Assembly: GCA_040752025.1 (NCBI GenBank)
Contig: JBFMFR010000033.1
Span: forward strand, 1-64,000
Source of the DNA: JBFMFR01 sp040752025
GTDB lineage: Bacteria; Chloroflexota; Anaerolineae; Anaerolineales; UBA4823
Direction: 5' to 3'
DNA length: 64,000 nucleotides
Under the pieces are notes generated by a model. The model saw only the letters and a program-made list of their open reading frames with translations. It was not told where the DNA came from and did no database searches. The position numbers and the translations under genes are program-made. Every line of letters starts with the position of its first letter. The first letter of the stretch is position 1. Shown here in pieces: positions 50,384 to 58,193 of the stretch.

Positions 50384-51970
50384 CTATCTGTCCCAATGAT
50401 AACATCTTTTCCACTGGGCCGCGTAAGCCAACGCCTCGTTCTCCCAGCGCTCGTTATCCCAGCCTAGCTCAGGTTGGGCGATGGCGCAGATGCGCTCCAT
50501 AAGTGGCAACCCTCCCTCGGGCAGCAGCAGCCCCAGCCGCACGCGCCGCAGCAGCAGGTCATCCAGGTGCACCACGCCCTCCGCTCGCGCTGCCCAGCGC
50601 AGTTCTGCCCACAGGTTGGGCGTGCCGGGGATTGCGCCTATCTCTTCGCCTTGCGCCGCGGCGCACACCTGCGGCGTGAAGCCGCCGTGCCGCCCGGCCA
50701 GGCGCAGGCGCGCCTCCGGGCTCAGATCTACTGCCAGTCCCGTGCAATCCAACGGTTCTGCCAGCACACGCTGCTCCGGGTCGAACTGCGGGCGGCCTGG
50801 CAGCCGCCCCCGGATTTTTTGCAGAGCATCGTGCGCCATCAAGCGGAAGGTGGTCAGCTTGCCGCCTGTGACCGTTAGCAGTCCATTCTCGTTCCACAGC
50901 ACGTGCTCGCGCGATTCCTTGGAGGGGTCAGCCTTACCGGTATCGATCACCGGGCGCACGCCTGCGAAAGTGCTTTGCACGTCTGCCAGGCCCAGTTCCT
51001 GGCCTGGAAAGGCGAATTTCACTGCATCCAGTAAATAATCAATCTCGCCGGGGCTGATGTGCGGTTCTTCAGCTAGTTCGAAGGCGTGGTCGATATCGGT
51101 TGTGCCGAATAGTGTCACGCCTTCCCAGGGCAGAGCGAACACGGGCCGCCCATCCTTGGGGTGCAAGAAGCTCACCGAGCGTGTCAGGGGCAGGCGCTGC
51201 TTACTGAAGACCAGGTGGCTGCCGCGCAGCTTGCGCAAGCGCTGCCGCCCGCCCATTTGGGTGCGAAGCTCGTCTGCCCAGGCCCCTGTGGCGTTGATCA
51301 CCACCTGGGCGTGCAGCTCGCAGGTGCGTCCATCCGCTCCTGGCGCTTCGTCTCGTAATCGCACGCCGCACACCTGCCCCGAGCGCAGACGAAGCAGATC
51401 AACGGCCCGGGCGTAATTCAAGGCCGTTCCGCCATCTTGCACTGCCTCTTCGATCACCCGCAGCACCAGGCGGGCGTCGTCGGTCTGGGCGTCGAAGTAG
51501 CGGTAGCCGCTGCGTAGCCCTTCTTCCGGCAGCAGCGGGCACAGCTCGCGCATGTCAATGGCATCGTAAGCGCGGTGTCCCCACTTGAGCGCCAGCAGGT
51601 CGTAGACGATCAACCCGGTCCCGAAGACCCAGCCAGGGATCTGATCGCCGGCGAAAGTCGCCAGCAGGAAGCCCAGGGGATTGACCAGGCCGCGCCCCTC
51701 GTGTACCAACCGCTCGCGCTCGCGCACCGATTCCAGCGTCAGGCGCACCTGGGCGTTCTTCAAGTAGCGGAAACCGCCGTGTACCAGCTTGGAAGAGCGG
51801 CTGGAGGTGCCGGCGGCGAAATCCTGCGCTTCCACCAGCAGAGCGCGTAGCCCCGCCCGGCGCGCCTCGCGTAAGATGCCCGCCCCGGTGATGCCCCCGC
51901 CAATCACCACTACATCCCAGGGCTGTTCCAGCCCGGCCCACACCTGCTCGCGCCATCCCTTAGTCCACAT
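50384..51970 (-). CDS. glpD: FAD-dependent glycerol-3-phosphate dehydrogenase (GlpD-like)
   Basis: 528 residues. N-terminal FAD site WDVVVIGGGITGAGILREARRAG, then SSRSSKLVHGGFRYLKNAQVRLTLESVRERE, a GlpA/GlpD signature, LRKLRGSHLVF, FGTTDIDHAFELAEEP (the GTTD motif near the flavin), AGVRPVI, and LLTVTGGKLTTFRLMA. The C-terminal helical domain common to GlpD is present (LWAELRWAARAEGVVHLDDLLLRRVRLG). It oxidises sn-glycerol-3-phosphate to dihydroxyacetone phosphate and passes electrons to quinone. ATG at 51970 lies inside the 3' end of the preceding gene and follows GAGGAGCAGGGCA. Confidence 0.88.
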   Translation of the reverse strand: MWTKGWREQVWAGLEQPWDVVVIGGGITGAGILREARRAGLRALLVEAQDFAAGTSSRSSKLVHGGFRYLKNAQVRLTLESVRERERLVHEGRGLVNPLGFLLATFAGDQIPGWVFGTGLIVYDLLALKWGHRAYDAIDMRELCPLLPEEGLRSGYRYFDAQTDDARLVLRVIEEAVQDGGTALNYARAVDLLRLRSGQVCGVRLRDEAPGADGRTCELHAQVVINATGAWADELRTQMGGRQRLRKLRGSHLVFSKQRLPLTRSVSFLHPKDGRPVFALPWEGVTLFGTTDIDHAFELAEEPHISPGEIDYLLDAVKFAFPGQELGLADVQSTFAGVRPVIDTGKADPSKESREHVLWNENGLLTVTGGKLTTFRLMAHDALQKIRGRLPGRPQFDPEQRVLAEPLDCTGLAVDLSPEARLRLAGRHGGFTPQVCAAAQGEEIGAIPGTPNLWAELRWAARAEGVVHLDDLLLRRVRLGLLLPEGGLPLMERICAIAQPELGWDNERWENEALAYAAQWKRCYHWDR

Positions 51971-53639
51971 TGCCCTGCTCCTCAAACAGCTTACCCGGGT
52001 TCATCATCCCCTCCGGATCCAGTTCGGCCGCGGCCTGCCGCAGCAGGCGCATCCCCAACTGCCCCTTTTCGGCGGGCAGGTAGGGGGCGTGATCCACGCC
52101 CACCCCGTGCTGGTGGCTGATCGTGCCGCCGTGCGCGACCAGCGCCTGGCTGGCGGCGCGCTTCATCGCCTGCCAGCGCTCCAGGGTCTCGTCCGGGTCT
52201 TCGGCGCGCCGGAACAAATAGGTCACGTACACGCTGGCCCCGTCGCGGTAAACATGCGAAAGGTGCGCGAAGACCAGGACGCGCTCATTCCCCTGGCTGT
52301 GCTCTTGCAGCGCCTGGCGGATAGCGCTTTGCAGCGCCTCGGCCATATTGGCTACTCGCGCCCAGGTCACACCTGTTTCCAGGGTGTCCAGGGCGTAGCC
52401 GCGTTCCCATAACGTGTTGCGCAGGTAGGGTGTCAGGAAGCGCGACTTTCGCCAGGTCTTGCCCACTACTTCGCCGGTGAACAGCCCGCCATGCGCCCTG
52501 GTGATCTCGCCCACCTGTCGCCCAGCCAGGCGCGTGCTGGCGCGGCTGCCGGTCAGACCGAAGATCAGTAAGCAGCGCCCGGAACGCCCGAACGCGGGAC
52601 TTCCTGTCCCGCCGTTCGACCCTGTTCCGCACTGCTCGTATCCCAAAAGTCCCAGGCCGCGCTCGGCCCACGCCACCAGCCTATCTTTACCCGACAGGCG
52701 CAGAGTTGTGTCGGTCTCCTGGGCATTGCTCAAGCGCGCCATCGAAATACCGATGCGCTCCTGTGCTATCTGCCGCACTGCCTCCATACCCTGCTCCCAG
52801 TTGCGGAAGAAGACTCCGTAGAAGGCTTCCCGTTCAGGTAGGCGGCGCACGCGCAGCACCGCCTGGGTGATCACTCCCAGGCGGCCCTCGCTGCCCAGGA
52901 TCATCTGCCGCAGGTCTGGGCCGGCTGCGCTGGCTGGCAGGGTTGGCAGATCGAGCGCGCCTTGCGGCGTTTCTACGTGGCCTCCGGCGAACAGGTCCTC
53001 GATGCGCCCGTAGTAATAAGATTGCTGCCCGCACGAGCGCGTCGCTACCCAGCCACCTACTGTGGATAATTCGAAGGACTGGGGGAAATGTCCCAGCGTA
53101 TAACCACGTTCGTTGAGCAATTTTTCCAGCACTGGGCCGGGAAGCCCGGCTTCTACCGTTGCCAGGCGGCTGGTTTCGTCCAATTCCACCAGCCGGTTCA
53201 GGCGCGCCAGCGAGAGGGTCAGCGTGGGCGCTTCACCCGGCAGCGGGTTGATGTGCCCGACAACGCTGGTGCCGCCGCCGTAGGGTACCAGGCGCGCTCC
53301 CACCTGGGCGGCGTAAGCCATCAACTGGCGCACTTCCGCGGCGTTTTGTGGGTAGGCCACCCCATCCGGGTAGCAGCCGATGCGTCCTGAGCGCAGCGCC
53401 ACCCAATCGGGCAGGCTCTGGCCGCGGGCATGGTACAGCCGCTCGAGTGCTTCGGTTACCACCAGGGGGTGCTCCTTCGCCTGGCACAGGCGGCTGGCTG
53501 GCGCTTGCGCCAGAGCCTCCTCCAGGCTGGCGTCCGGGCTGGGCTGCCCGGGGCCAACTAAACTTTCTAGGTAGTTGGCGGCCGATTCGGGGAAATGGTA
53601 GCTGGTGTTTTCTTCGCCCCAACCGTTCCATCTTCGCAT
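51960..53639 (-). CDS. alkyl-DHAP-synthase-like FAD-linked oxidase (AGPS family)
   Basis: 559 residues. The opening MRRWNGWGEE, the FAD-binding PCMH-type domain (~90-275; LVPYGGGTSVVGHINPL, TVEAGLPGPVLEKLL, STVGGWVATRSCGQQS, GSEGRLGVITQAVLRV) and the C-terminus (SHVYRDGASVY at 461-471, SHQHGVG at 508-514, EGMMNPGKLF) match the alkyldihydroxyacetonephosphate synthase branch of vanillyl-alcohol-oxidase-like flavoproteins. AGPS swaps the acyl group of acyl-DHAP for a fatty alcohol, making ether lipids. A 2-hydroxyacid dehydrogenase activity is the alternative. Repeat copy i adds about 14 residues (NGGTGSPAFGRSGR) between conserved segments. Start ATG with AGGAGG. Second in the fadR operon. Confidence 0.85.
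   Translation of the reverse strand: MRRWNGWGEENTSYHFPESAANYLESLVGPGQPSPDASLEEALAQAPASRLCQAKEHPLVVTEALERLYHARGQSLPDWVALRSGRIGCYPDGVAYPQNAAEVRQLMAYAAQVGARLVPYGGGTSVVGHINPLPGEAPTLTLSLARLNRLVELDETSRLATVEAGLPGPVLEKLLNERGYTLGHFPQSFELSTVGGWVATRSCGQQSYYYGRIEDLFAGGHVETPQGALDLPTLPASAAGPDLRQMILGSEGRLGVITQAVLRVRRLPEREAFYGVFFRNWEQGMEAVRQIAQERIGISMARLSNAQETDTTLRLSGKDRLVAWAERGLGLLGYEQCGTGSNGGTGSPAFGRSGRCLLIFGLTGSRASTRLAGRQVGEITRAHGGLFTGEVVGKTWRKSRFLTPYLRNTLWERGYALDTLETGVTWARVANMAEALQSAIRQALQEHSQGNERVLVFAHLSHVYRDGASVYVTYLFRRAEDPDETLERWQAMKRAASQALVAHGGTISHQHGVGVDHAPYLPAEKGQLGMRLLRQAAAELDPEGMMNPGKLFEEQGNVD
52594..52612 (-). repeat. palindromic repeat copy i, with compensatory changes, in CDS
   Basis: GCGGGACAGGAAGTCCCGC: compared with copy a, one A is G in the left arm and one T is C in the right arm, so the stem is kept. 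The flank AACGGC is shared with copy a, and a partial unit GTTCCGC follows at 52624-52630 on the plus strand. It encodes GGTGSPA. Confidence 0.8.
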
Positions 53640-53657
53640 AAGCGCCTCCTGTAATGC

Positions 53658-54371
53658 TTATCGCCTGGCGTTTTCGTCTTGTTTGGCTTGCTGCCACAAC
53701 TCCAGGCTGTCTGCCATCACCTGGCGAGTGATCTCCTCGGCTGCCTGCGCGTCCTGCGCCAAGGCGGCTGCCAGCAAGTCGGCGTAGAAGCGCCGAGAGC
53801 TGGCGCGCGCCTGCGCTGTCTGGAAGTACAGCCGCGCCATTGGCAGGTACAAATCGCTGAAGCCATTCAGAATCAACGTGAAGATCGGGTTGCCGCTCGC
53901 CAGGGTCAGTTGGTAGTGGAGCTGCCAGTCGAACTCCGCCAGAGCCGCTGGCTCATCCGGCAGTTGGCCCTGCGCTTGCAGCGCGGTCTGCACCTGCTGA
54001 GGGGCGCTCTCGACCGCCAGACGGGTATAGGCTGGCGCCATCACCAGTCGCACGTACAGCAGGTTGGGCACGAAGTCTTCCGGCAGGTTCTCCGCCCGGC
54101 GAGCAATGGCCCCCAGCACGCCCAGGTTGCCTTCTCGCCAGTAATCGCGCACTCGCGTGGGTCGTCCATGGCGGACCTCGATCCAGCCATCCCGTCCCAG
54201 GCGCTGCAAAGCCTCTCGCAGCGTCGGGCGCGTCACGCCCAGTTGGGCTGCCAGCTCGCGCTCGGCGGGCAGGCTCGAGCCGATGGGGAAGGCGCCGCCC
54301 AGGATAGCGTCGATCAGGCGGTTTTCGGTAATTTCAGCGGGTTTTGGGGGAATATCCCAGTGCATTTTCAT
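53658..54371 (-). CDS. fadR: FadR-type acyl-CoA-responsive GntR regulator
   Basis: 237 residues; E. coli FadR has 239. The winged helix (~10-75) reads LPAERELAAQLGVTRPTLREALQRLGRDGWIEVRHGRPTRV. By alignment to the E. coli protein (from memory), the DNA-contact residues Arg35, Thr44, Arg45, Thr47, Arg49, His65 and Gly66 all have equivalents here (Arg38, Thr47, Arg48, Thr50, Arg52, His68, Gly69); only Thr46 becomes Pro. The C-terminal domain keeps the ASGNPI, LILNG and YF/AR/FY pattern of the FadR_C acyl-CoA-binding fold and not the metal-binding FCD type. It is first in the operon, with a FadR-like operator at its predicted transcription start. Likely repressor of its own operon, relieved by long-chain acyl-CoA. 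Confidence 0.88.
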   Translation of the reverse strand: MKMHWDIPPKPAEITENRLIDAILGGAFPIGSSLPAERELAAQLGVTRPTLREALQRLGRDGWIEVRHGRPTRVRDYWREGNLGVLGAIARRAENLPEDFVPNLLYVRLVMAPAYTRLAVESAPQQVQTALQAQGQLPDEPAALAEFDWQLHYQLTLASGNPIFTLILNGFSDLYLPMARLYFQTAQARASSRRFYADLLAAALAQDAQAAEEITRQVMADSLELWQQAKQDENARR

Positions 54372-54383
54372 TGTCCAGGTGGT

Positions 54384-54400
54384 AAGTGGTCTGACCAGTT
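54384..54400. promoter_or_regulatory. FadR-type operator
   Basis: AAGTGGTCTGACCAGTT, a 17-bp palindrome with the core TGGTCTGACCA that matches the E. coli FadR site (TGGTCNGACC core). It covers predicted positions +1 to +17 of the fadR transcript and lies about 60-75 bases upstream of the divergent GMC gene's predicted start. Confidence 0.8.
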
Positions 54401-54406
54401 GCCGAG

Positions 54407-54435
54407 ATTATACCGCTGCCCTCGGGCTTTGTCCA
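54407..54435 (-). promoter_or_regulatory. sigma-70-type promoter of fadR operon
   Basis: Minus strand TGGACA (54430-54435), exactly 17 bases, TATAAT (54407-54412). The expected +1 is 54400, the first base of the operator. The leader is 29 bases and lacks a clear Shine-Dalgarno sequence. Confidence 0.75.
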
Positions 54436-54445
54436 GGCGTAGTTC

Positions 54446-54454
54446 TGTTATAAT
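54446..54454 (+). promoter_or_regulatory. extended -10 promoter of GMC oxidoreductase gene
   Basis: TGTTATAAT on the plus strand is an extended -10 element (TGnTATAAT). The -35 is weak (TTGTCC at a 14-base spacing). Predicted +1 near 54461, about 112 bases before the ATG at 54573. Confidence 0.6.
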
Positions 54455-54572
54455 CCAGGCTATCGCTTTCCAGTGCGGGTTTTTTCTCGTTTTACGCCGC
54501 TGCCTTTCCTTGCTAAACCCCAACCCGCCAGTCAGTTTCTTCTTCGCCGTTTTACCAGGATCAGGAGCAGCC

Positions 54573-56204
54573 ATGAATCACACTCCCACGCAGGAAGTTT
54601 ATGATTACGTCATTATCGGCTCGGGCTTCGGCGGCAGCGTCTCGGCCATGCGCCTGGCCGAGAAAGGCTACTCCGTGCTCGTGCTGGAGCGCGGCAAGCG
54701 CTTTCGCGACCAGGACTACGCCAAGACTTCCTGGAATGTTTTTCGCTATCTCTGGCTGCCTGCCCTGCGCTGCTTCGGCGTTTTCCAGATGACCCTCTTT
54801 CGCGACGTGCTGGTGCTGCATGGCGCCGGGGTGGGGGGCGGCAGTCTGGGCTATGCCAATGTGCTCATGCAGCCCAGTGATAAGATGTTCGCCAACCCGG
54901 CCTGGAAGCACCTGGCCGATTGGAAGGCTGTGCTTACCCCGCATTACGAGACCGCCCGGCGCATGCTGGGTGTAACTACCAACCCGCGCCAGTGGCCCTG
55001 CGACCAACTGATCCAGGAGATCTCCGCTGAGTTGGGCCGCCAGGAAACTTTCCAGCCCACCGATGTGGGCGTCTTCTTTGGCCTGGATGGCAGCGGAGCC
55101 AGTTCCGCCGAAGTTCCTGACCCGTATTTCGATGGGCAGGGGCCGGCGCGCAGCGGCTGCAATTTCTGCGGGGCCTGCATGGTCGGCTGCCGTTACAACG
55201 CCAAGAACACCCTGCCCAAGAACTACCTGTATTTCGCCGAGAAGTGGGGTGCCCGGGTGCAGCCCGAGAGCAAGGTGGTTGACGTGCGCCCACTGCCCGC
55301 CTCCCAGCCGGATGGGGCTCGCTACGAAGTCCATTACCAGCGCACCACCGCCTGGTTGCGCAAGCCGCTGCGCAGCCTGCGCGCCCGCAACGTGATCTTC
55401 TCTGCCGGCACCCTCGGCACCCTGGATGTGCTCTTTCGCTGCCGCGACCAGTTCCGCTCGTTGCCCGAACTCTCACCGCGCCTGGGCCACATGGTGCGCA
55501 CCAACAGCGAATCGCTGCTGGGCGCTACCAGTCCGAACTGGCGCATTGATTACTCCAAGGGCATCGCCATCACTTCCATCTTCATGGCTGACGAGGTTAC
55601 CGCTGTCGAGCCGGTGCGCTACAACGCCGGCTCCTCTCTGCTCCGCTTCCTGGTTGGCCCGTTGGCTGATATCAGTAGCGGCGCCGCGGCGCGCTTCGGG
55701 CGCACCCTCATAAAGGCCCTGCAGCGTCCGATGGATTTCGTCCGCACCCACGTGCTGCCTGGCTGGGCCCAGCGCACCACCATCCTGCTGGTCATGCAAA
55801 CCGAGGACAACCGCGTCAAGATGCGCATCGGGCGCGGCCTGTTCACCCTGGGCCGCCTGGGTCTGGAGACCCGGCCTGACCAGGAGAACCCCCTGCCTGC
55901 TCAAATCCCTATTGGCCACACTGTAGTCCGCCGTTTTGCCGAAAAGATCGGCGGCAGCCCGGCCGGCTCGATCAACGAGGGCCTGTTCAACATTCCCATC
56001 ACCGCCCACATCCTGGGCGGCTGTCCCTTCGGCCTGGATGACCAGGAAGGTGTGATTGGCCTGGACTGCCAGGTGCATAATTACCCCGGCCTGTACGTAG
56101 TGGACGGCACCATCATGCCCGCTAACCCCGGCGTTAACCCCAGCCTGACCATCACCGCCCTGGCCGAATACGCCATGAGCCACATCCCACCGAAAAAACC
56201 TTGA
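54573..56204 (+). CDS. GMC-family FAD oxidoreductase (cholesterol / long-chain alcohol oxidase type)
   Basis: 543 residues. N-terminal FAD site YVIIGSGFGGSVSAMRLAEKG and LVLERGKRF. LVLHGAGVGGGSLGYANVLM is the GMC signature region. The C-terminal GMC motif is ILGGCPFG and NPGVNPSLTITALAEYAM. Four Cys (196, 199, 202, 206: CNFCGACMVGC) in the middle are typical of the actinobacterial cholesterol-oxidase-like branch and could bind metal or an Fe-S cluster. Candidate substrates are sterol-like or long-chain alcohols; a fatty-alcohol oxidase would fit the neighbouring ether-lipid-like operon. ATG at 54573 after AGGAGCAGCC; an open frame extends further upstream but is the antisense of fadR. Confidence 0.87.
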   Translation: MNHTPTQEVYDYVIIGSGFGGSVSAMRLAEKGYSVLVLERGKRFRDQDYAKTSWNVFRYLWLPALRCFGVFQMTLFRDVLVLHGAGVGGGSLGYANVLMQPSDKMFANPAWKHLADWKAVLTPHYETARRMLGVTTNPRQWPCDQLIQEISAELGRQETFQPTDVGVFFGLDGSGASSAEVPDPYFDGQGPARSGCNFCGACMVGCRYNAKNTLPKNYLYFAEKWGARVQPESKVVDVRPLPASQPDGARYEVHYQRTTAWLRKPLRSLRARNVIFSAGTLGTLDVLFRCRDQFRSLPELSPRLGHMVRTNSESLLGATSPNWRIDYSKGIAITSIFMADEVTAVEPVRYNAGSSLLRFLVGPLADISSGAAARFGRTLIKALQRPMDFVRTHVLPGWAQRTTILLVMQTEDNRVKMRIGRGLFTLGRLGLETRPDQENPLPAQIPIGHTVVRRFAEKIGGSPAGSINEGLFNIPITAHILGGCPFGLDDQEGVIGLDCQVHNYPGLYVVDGTIMPANPGVNPSLTITALAEYAMSHIPPKKP

Positions 56205-56215
56205 ATAGCTCATGG

Positions 56216-57193
56216 ATGGACACGGACCGCCTCTACGGCCCACTCAACCTCGATCTCCCCATCCTGCGCGACCTGCTCGCCTCTCGCGCCATGCAGCGTT
56301 TGCAAGGCGTCTTGCAGCACGGCATCACTGCCTTGATCGGCATCACCCACCCGGTCAGCCGCCTGGAGCACTCCCTGGGCGTCATGCACCTGGTGCAGCG
56401 CTTCGGCGCTGGCCCGGAAGAACAGATCGCTGCGCTGCTGCACGATGTCAGCCACACCGCTTTCAGCCATGTCATCGATTACGTCTTCAATGACCACCAG
56501 AACCAGGGCTATCACGAACGCATGAAGGCTGTTTACATCGAAAACAGCGACCTGCCCGAAGTGCTGTCCCGCCACGGTTATGACTGGCGCGATTTTCTGC
56601 ACGAGGAACCTTTCACCCTGCTTGAGCAACCTGCCCCGGCCCTGTGCGCTGACCGGCTGGACTACTTCCTGCGCGACAGCCTCGATCTGGGCCTGGCCAA
56701 CTTCGATGAAATCCACGTTGCTCTGGATAGCCTGCGTGTCCACCAGGGTCGTTTGGTTTGCGCTGATCTCCAATCCGCTCGCTGGATGGCTGACACCTAC
56801 CTGGCTGCCGACCAGGCCAGTTGGGCCAACTTCCGCGAAGTTGGCCTGTATGAACTGACCGCCCAGGCCCTGCGCCTGGCCTTACAGCGCGGTCTTATCG
56901 ACCAGTCAGACCTGTGGAGCACTGACGTCCAGGTATGGGAAAAACTGCATGCTTGCTCCGATCCCGATCTGGCCGCGCTCCTGGCCCTGGTCTCGCCTGC
57001 TACCCGCTTCGTTTGGGATGAAGCCAACCCTGACCTGCGTGTCGCTACCAAGCTGCGCACCCTCGACCCGCATGTGCTTGCCAATGGCCGCTTCGCCAGT
57101 TTCTCAGAACTGGACCCAGCCTACGCCCGCCGCCGCGCCGCCTACCTGCAGCGCTATTCCGGCTCCTGGCCCATGCGGGTTATCAAGGGATAG
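56216..57193 (+). CDS. HD-domain phosphohydrolase
   Basis: 325 residues. QGVLQHGITALIGITHPVSRLEHSLGVMHLV, LLHDVSHTAFSHVIDYV and ALCADRLDYFLRDSL provide the H...HD...D metal ligands of the HD superfamily, COG1078/SAMHD1-like branch (dNTP or nucleotide phosphohydrolases). The alternative start is TTG at 56201, which overlaps the GMC stop as TTGA; I prefer the ATG at 56216, though neither has a good ribosome binding site. Co-transcribed with the GMC gene. Substrate unknown. Confidence 0.82.
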   Translation: MDTDRLYGPLNLDLPILRDLLASRAMQRLQGVLQHGITALIGITHPVSRLEHSLGVMHLVQRFGAGPEEQIAALLHDVSHTAFSHVIDYVFNDHQNQGYHERMKAVYIENSDLPEVLSRHGYDWRDFLHEEPFTLLEQPAPALCADRLDYFLRDSLDLGLANFDEIHVALDSLRVHQGRLVCADLQSARWMADTYLAADQASWANFREVGLYELTAQALRLALQRGLIDQSDLWSTDVQVWEKLHACSDPDLAALLALVSPATRFVWDEANPDLRVATKLRTLDPHVLANGRFASFSELDPAYARRRAAYLQRYSGSWPMRVIKG

Positions 57194-57231
57194 TAACTTG
57201 ATTTTTACCGGAGAGCGGAAATGAACGATAT

Positions 57232-58104
57232 TCAGTTCAGAATACTCTTCAAAATCTCTTCATAATGCCTGGCGATCAGCGAGACATGCCCCTCAGCAGG
57301 CACGAAGTGTGCCTGGCAGTCGGGCAGCGCTTTTGCCATGTAATGACCGTGCGCTGGCGGCACCAGCCGGTCCTCTTCCCCGTGCCATAGCACAACTGGC
57401 ATCTCGATCTCGCTCAGGTTGAAGCCCCACGGTAGTGCTTCCAGCTTCCAATCCCAGGCCACGCCGCGCGTCCCAGACTGGAACGCACCGGAGACCATCC
57501 CTTGCAGCACTTTTTGGATGTCTGCTTGCTGCAAGGCAGCCTGGTCCGGCGCAGAAACCTCGCTAAACAGCGATAGGACGCTGTTGGGGTCCTTGCGCGC
57601 ATCCCCGGCGATTTTCCCCAGCAGTAAGCGCAGGGCCCCGTTGGCGTGCCGAGCCAGCCAATAAAGCTGGCGGTCCTGCGCGCTCATCGAAGCGTGCACC
57701 TCGGTGATTTCCACCGGCGCGTTGCCGGAGATGATGCAGGCCGCCCTCAGGCGCGGCGGCATTTTCCAGGCGCAGGCTGCCACGTACTTTCCTCCGCTCG
57801 ATAGCCCTATCACCGCGAAGCGCTCCAGCCCCATCTGGTCGGCAAAACCCAGGGTGATGTCTGGCCAATCCACGATGCGATAGGGCCAGAAATCGGACAG
57901 CCCCACCCCAGGGCGCTCCACCACCAGGATGCGCGCCCCCAGGCGGGTGGCGATCTCATCGATTGCCGGGCGGTTGCCCTCCATGCGAGAGCTGGGCATC
58001 CCGTGGAAATGCAGCACTGCCTGCCCCTGTGCATCGCCGAATTCGGCATAACCGAGTTTCTTGCCGTTCTGCAGAATGACTTGCTGATCGAGTCTCATAA
58101 CCAT
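57232..58104 (-). CDS. alpha/beta hydrolase
   Basis: 290 residues. An N-terminal beta-sheet start LGYAEFGDAQGQAVLHFHGMPSSR, nucleophile elbow GLSSGGKY (Ser), acid in WHGEEDRLVPP (Asp) and His in VPAEGHVSLIA complete the triad. MEGN and VERPGVGLSDF are typical of the haloalkane dehalogenase/epoxide-hydrolase-like lipase group. The substrate is unknown. ATG at 58104; its leader contains TCAAACGAAAACACGAGG, almost the same as the one before the ABC ATPase gene at 61326. It may be last in that operon, 89 bases after the preceding gene. Confidence 0.85.
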   Translation of the reverse strand: MVMRLDQQVILQNGKKLGYAEFGDAQGQAVLHFHGMPSSRMEGNRPAIDEIATRLGARILVVERPGVGLSDFWPYRIVDWPDITLGFADQMGLERFAVIGLSSGGKYVAACAWKMPPRLRAACIISGNAPVEITEVHASMSAQDRQLYWLARHANGALRLLLGKIAGDARKDPNSVLSLFSEVSAPDQAALQQADIQKVLQGMVSGAFQSGTRGVAWDWKLEALPWGFNLSEIEMPVVLWHGEEDRLVPPAHGHYMAKALPDCQAHFVPAEGHVSLIARHYEEILKSILN

Positions 58105-58193
58105 AGGTGTTTATCCTCGTGTTTTCGTTTGACCGGCGTGGTAAGCCTCAATTCCCTTTGCTACTTGCCCCGCCGGGCTTCTCGATTTACCGT

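Noticed and set aside
53679..54572. N-terminal extension of about 298 residues of the GMC oxidoreductase
   Set aside because: That part is antisense to fadR; the FAD site starts right after the ATG at 54573, which has a good ribosome binding site and a promoter just upstream.
54561..55334. 257-residue frame antisense to the GMC gene, and similar long antisense frames elsewhere
   Set aside because: High GC makes long antisense frames common; none has a ribosome binding site or recognisable domain.
48733..56204. Defence island or toxin-antitoxin system
   Set aside because: The enzymes are metabolic and the regulator is FadR; nothing in this stretch resembles a defence effector.
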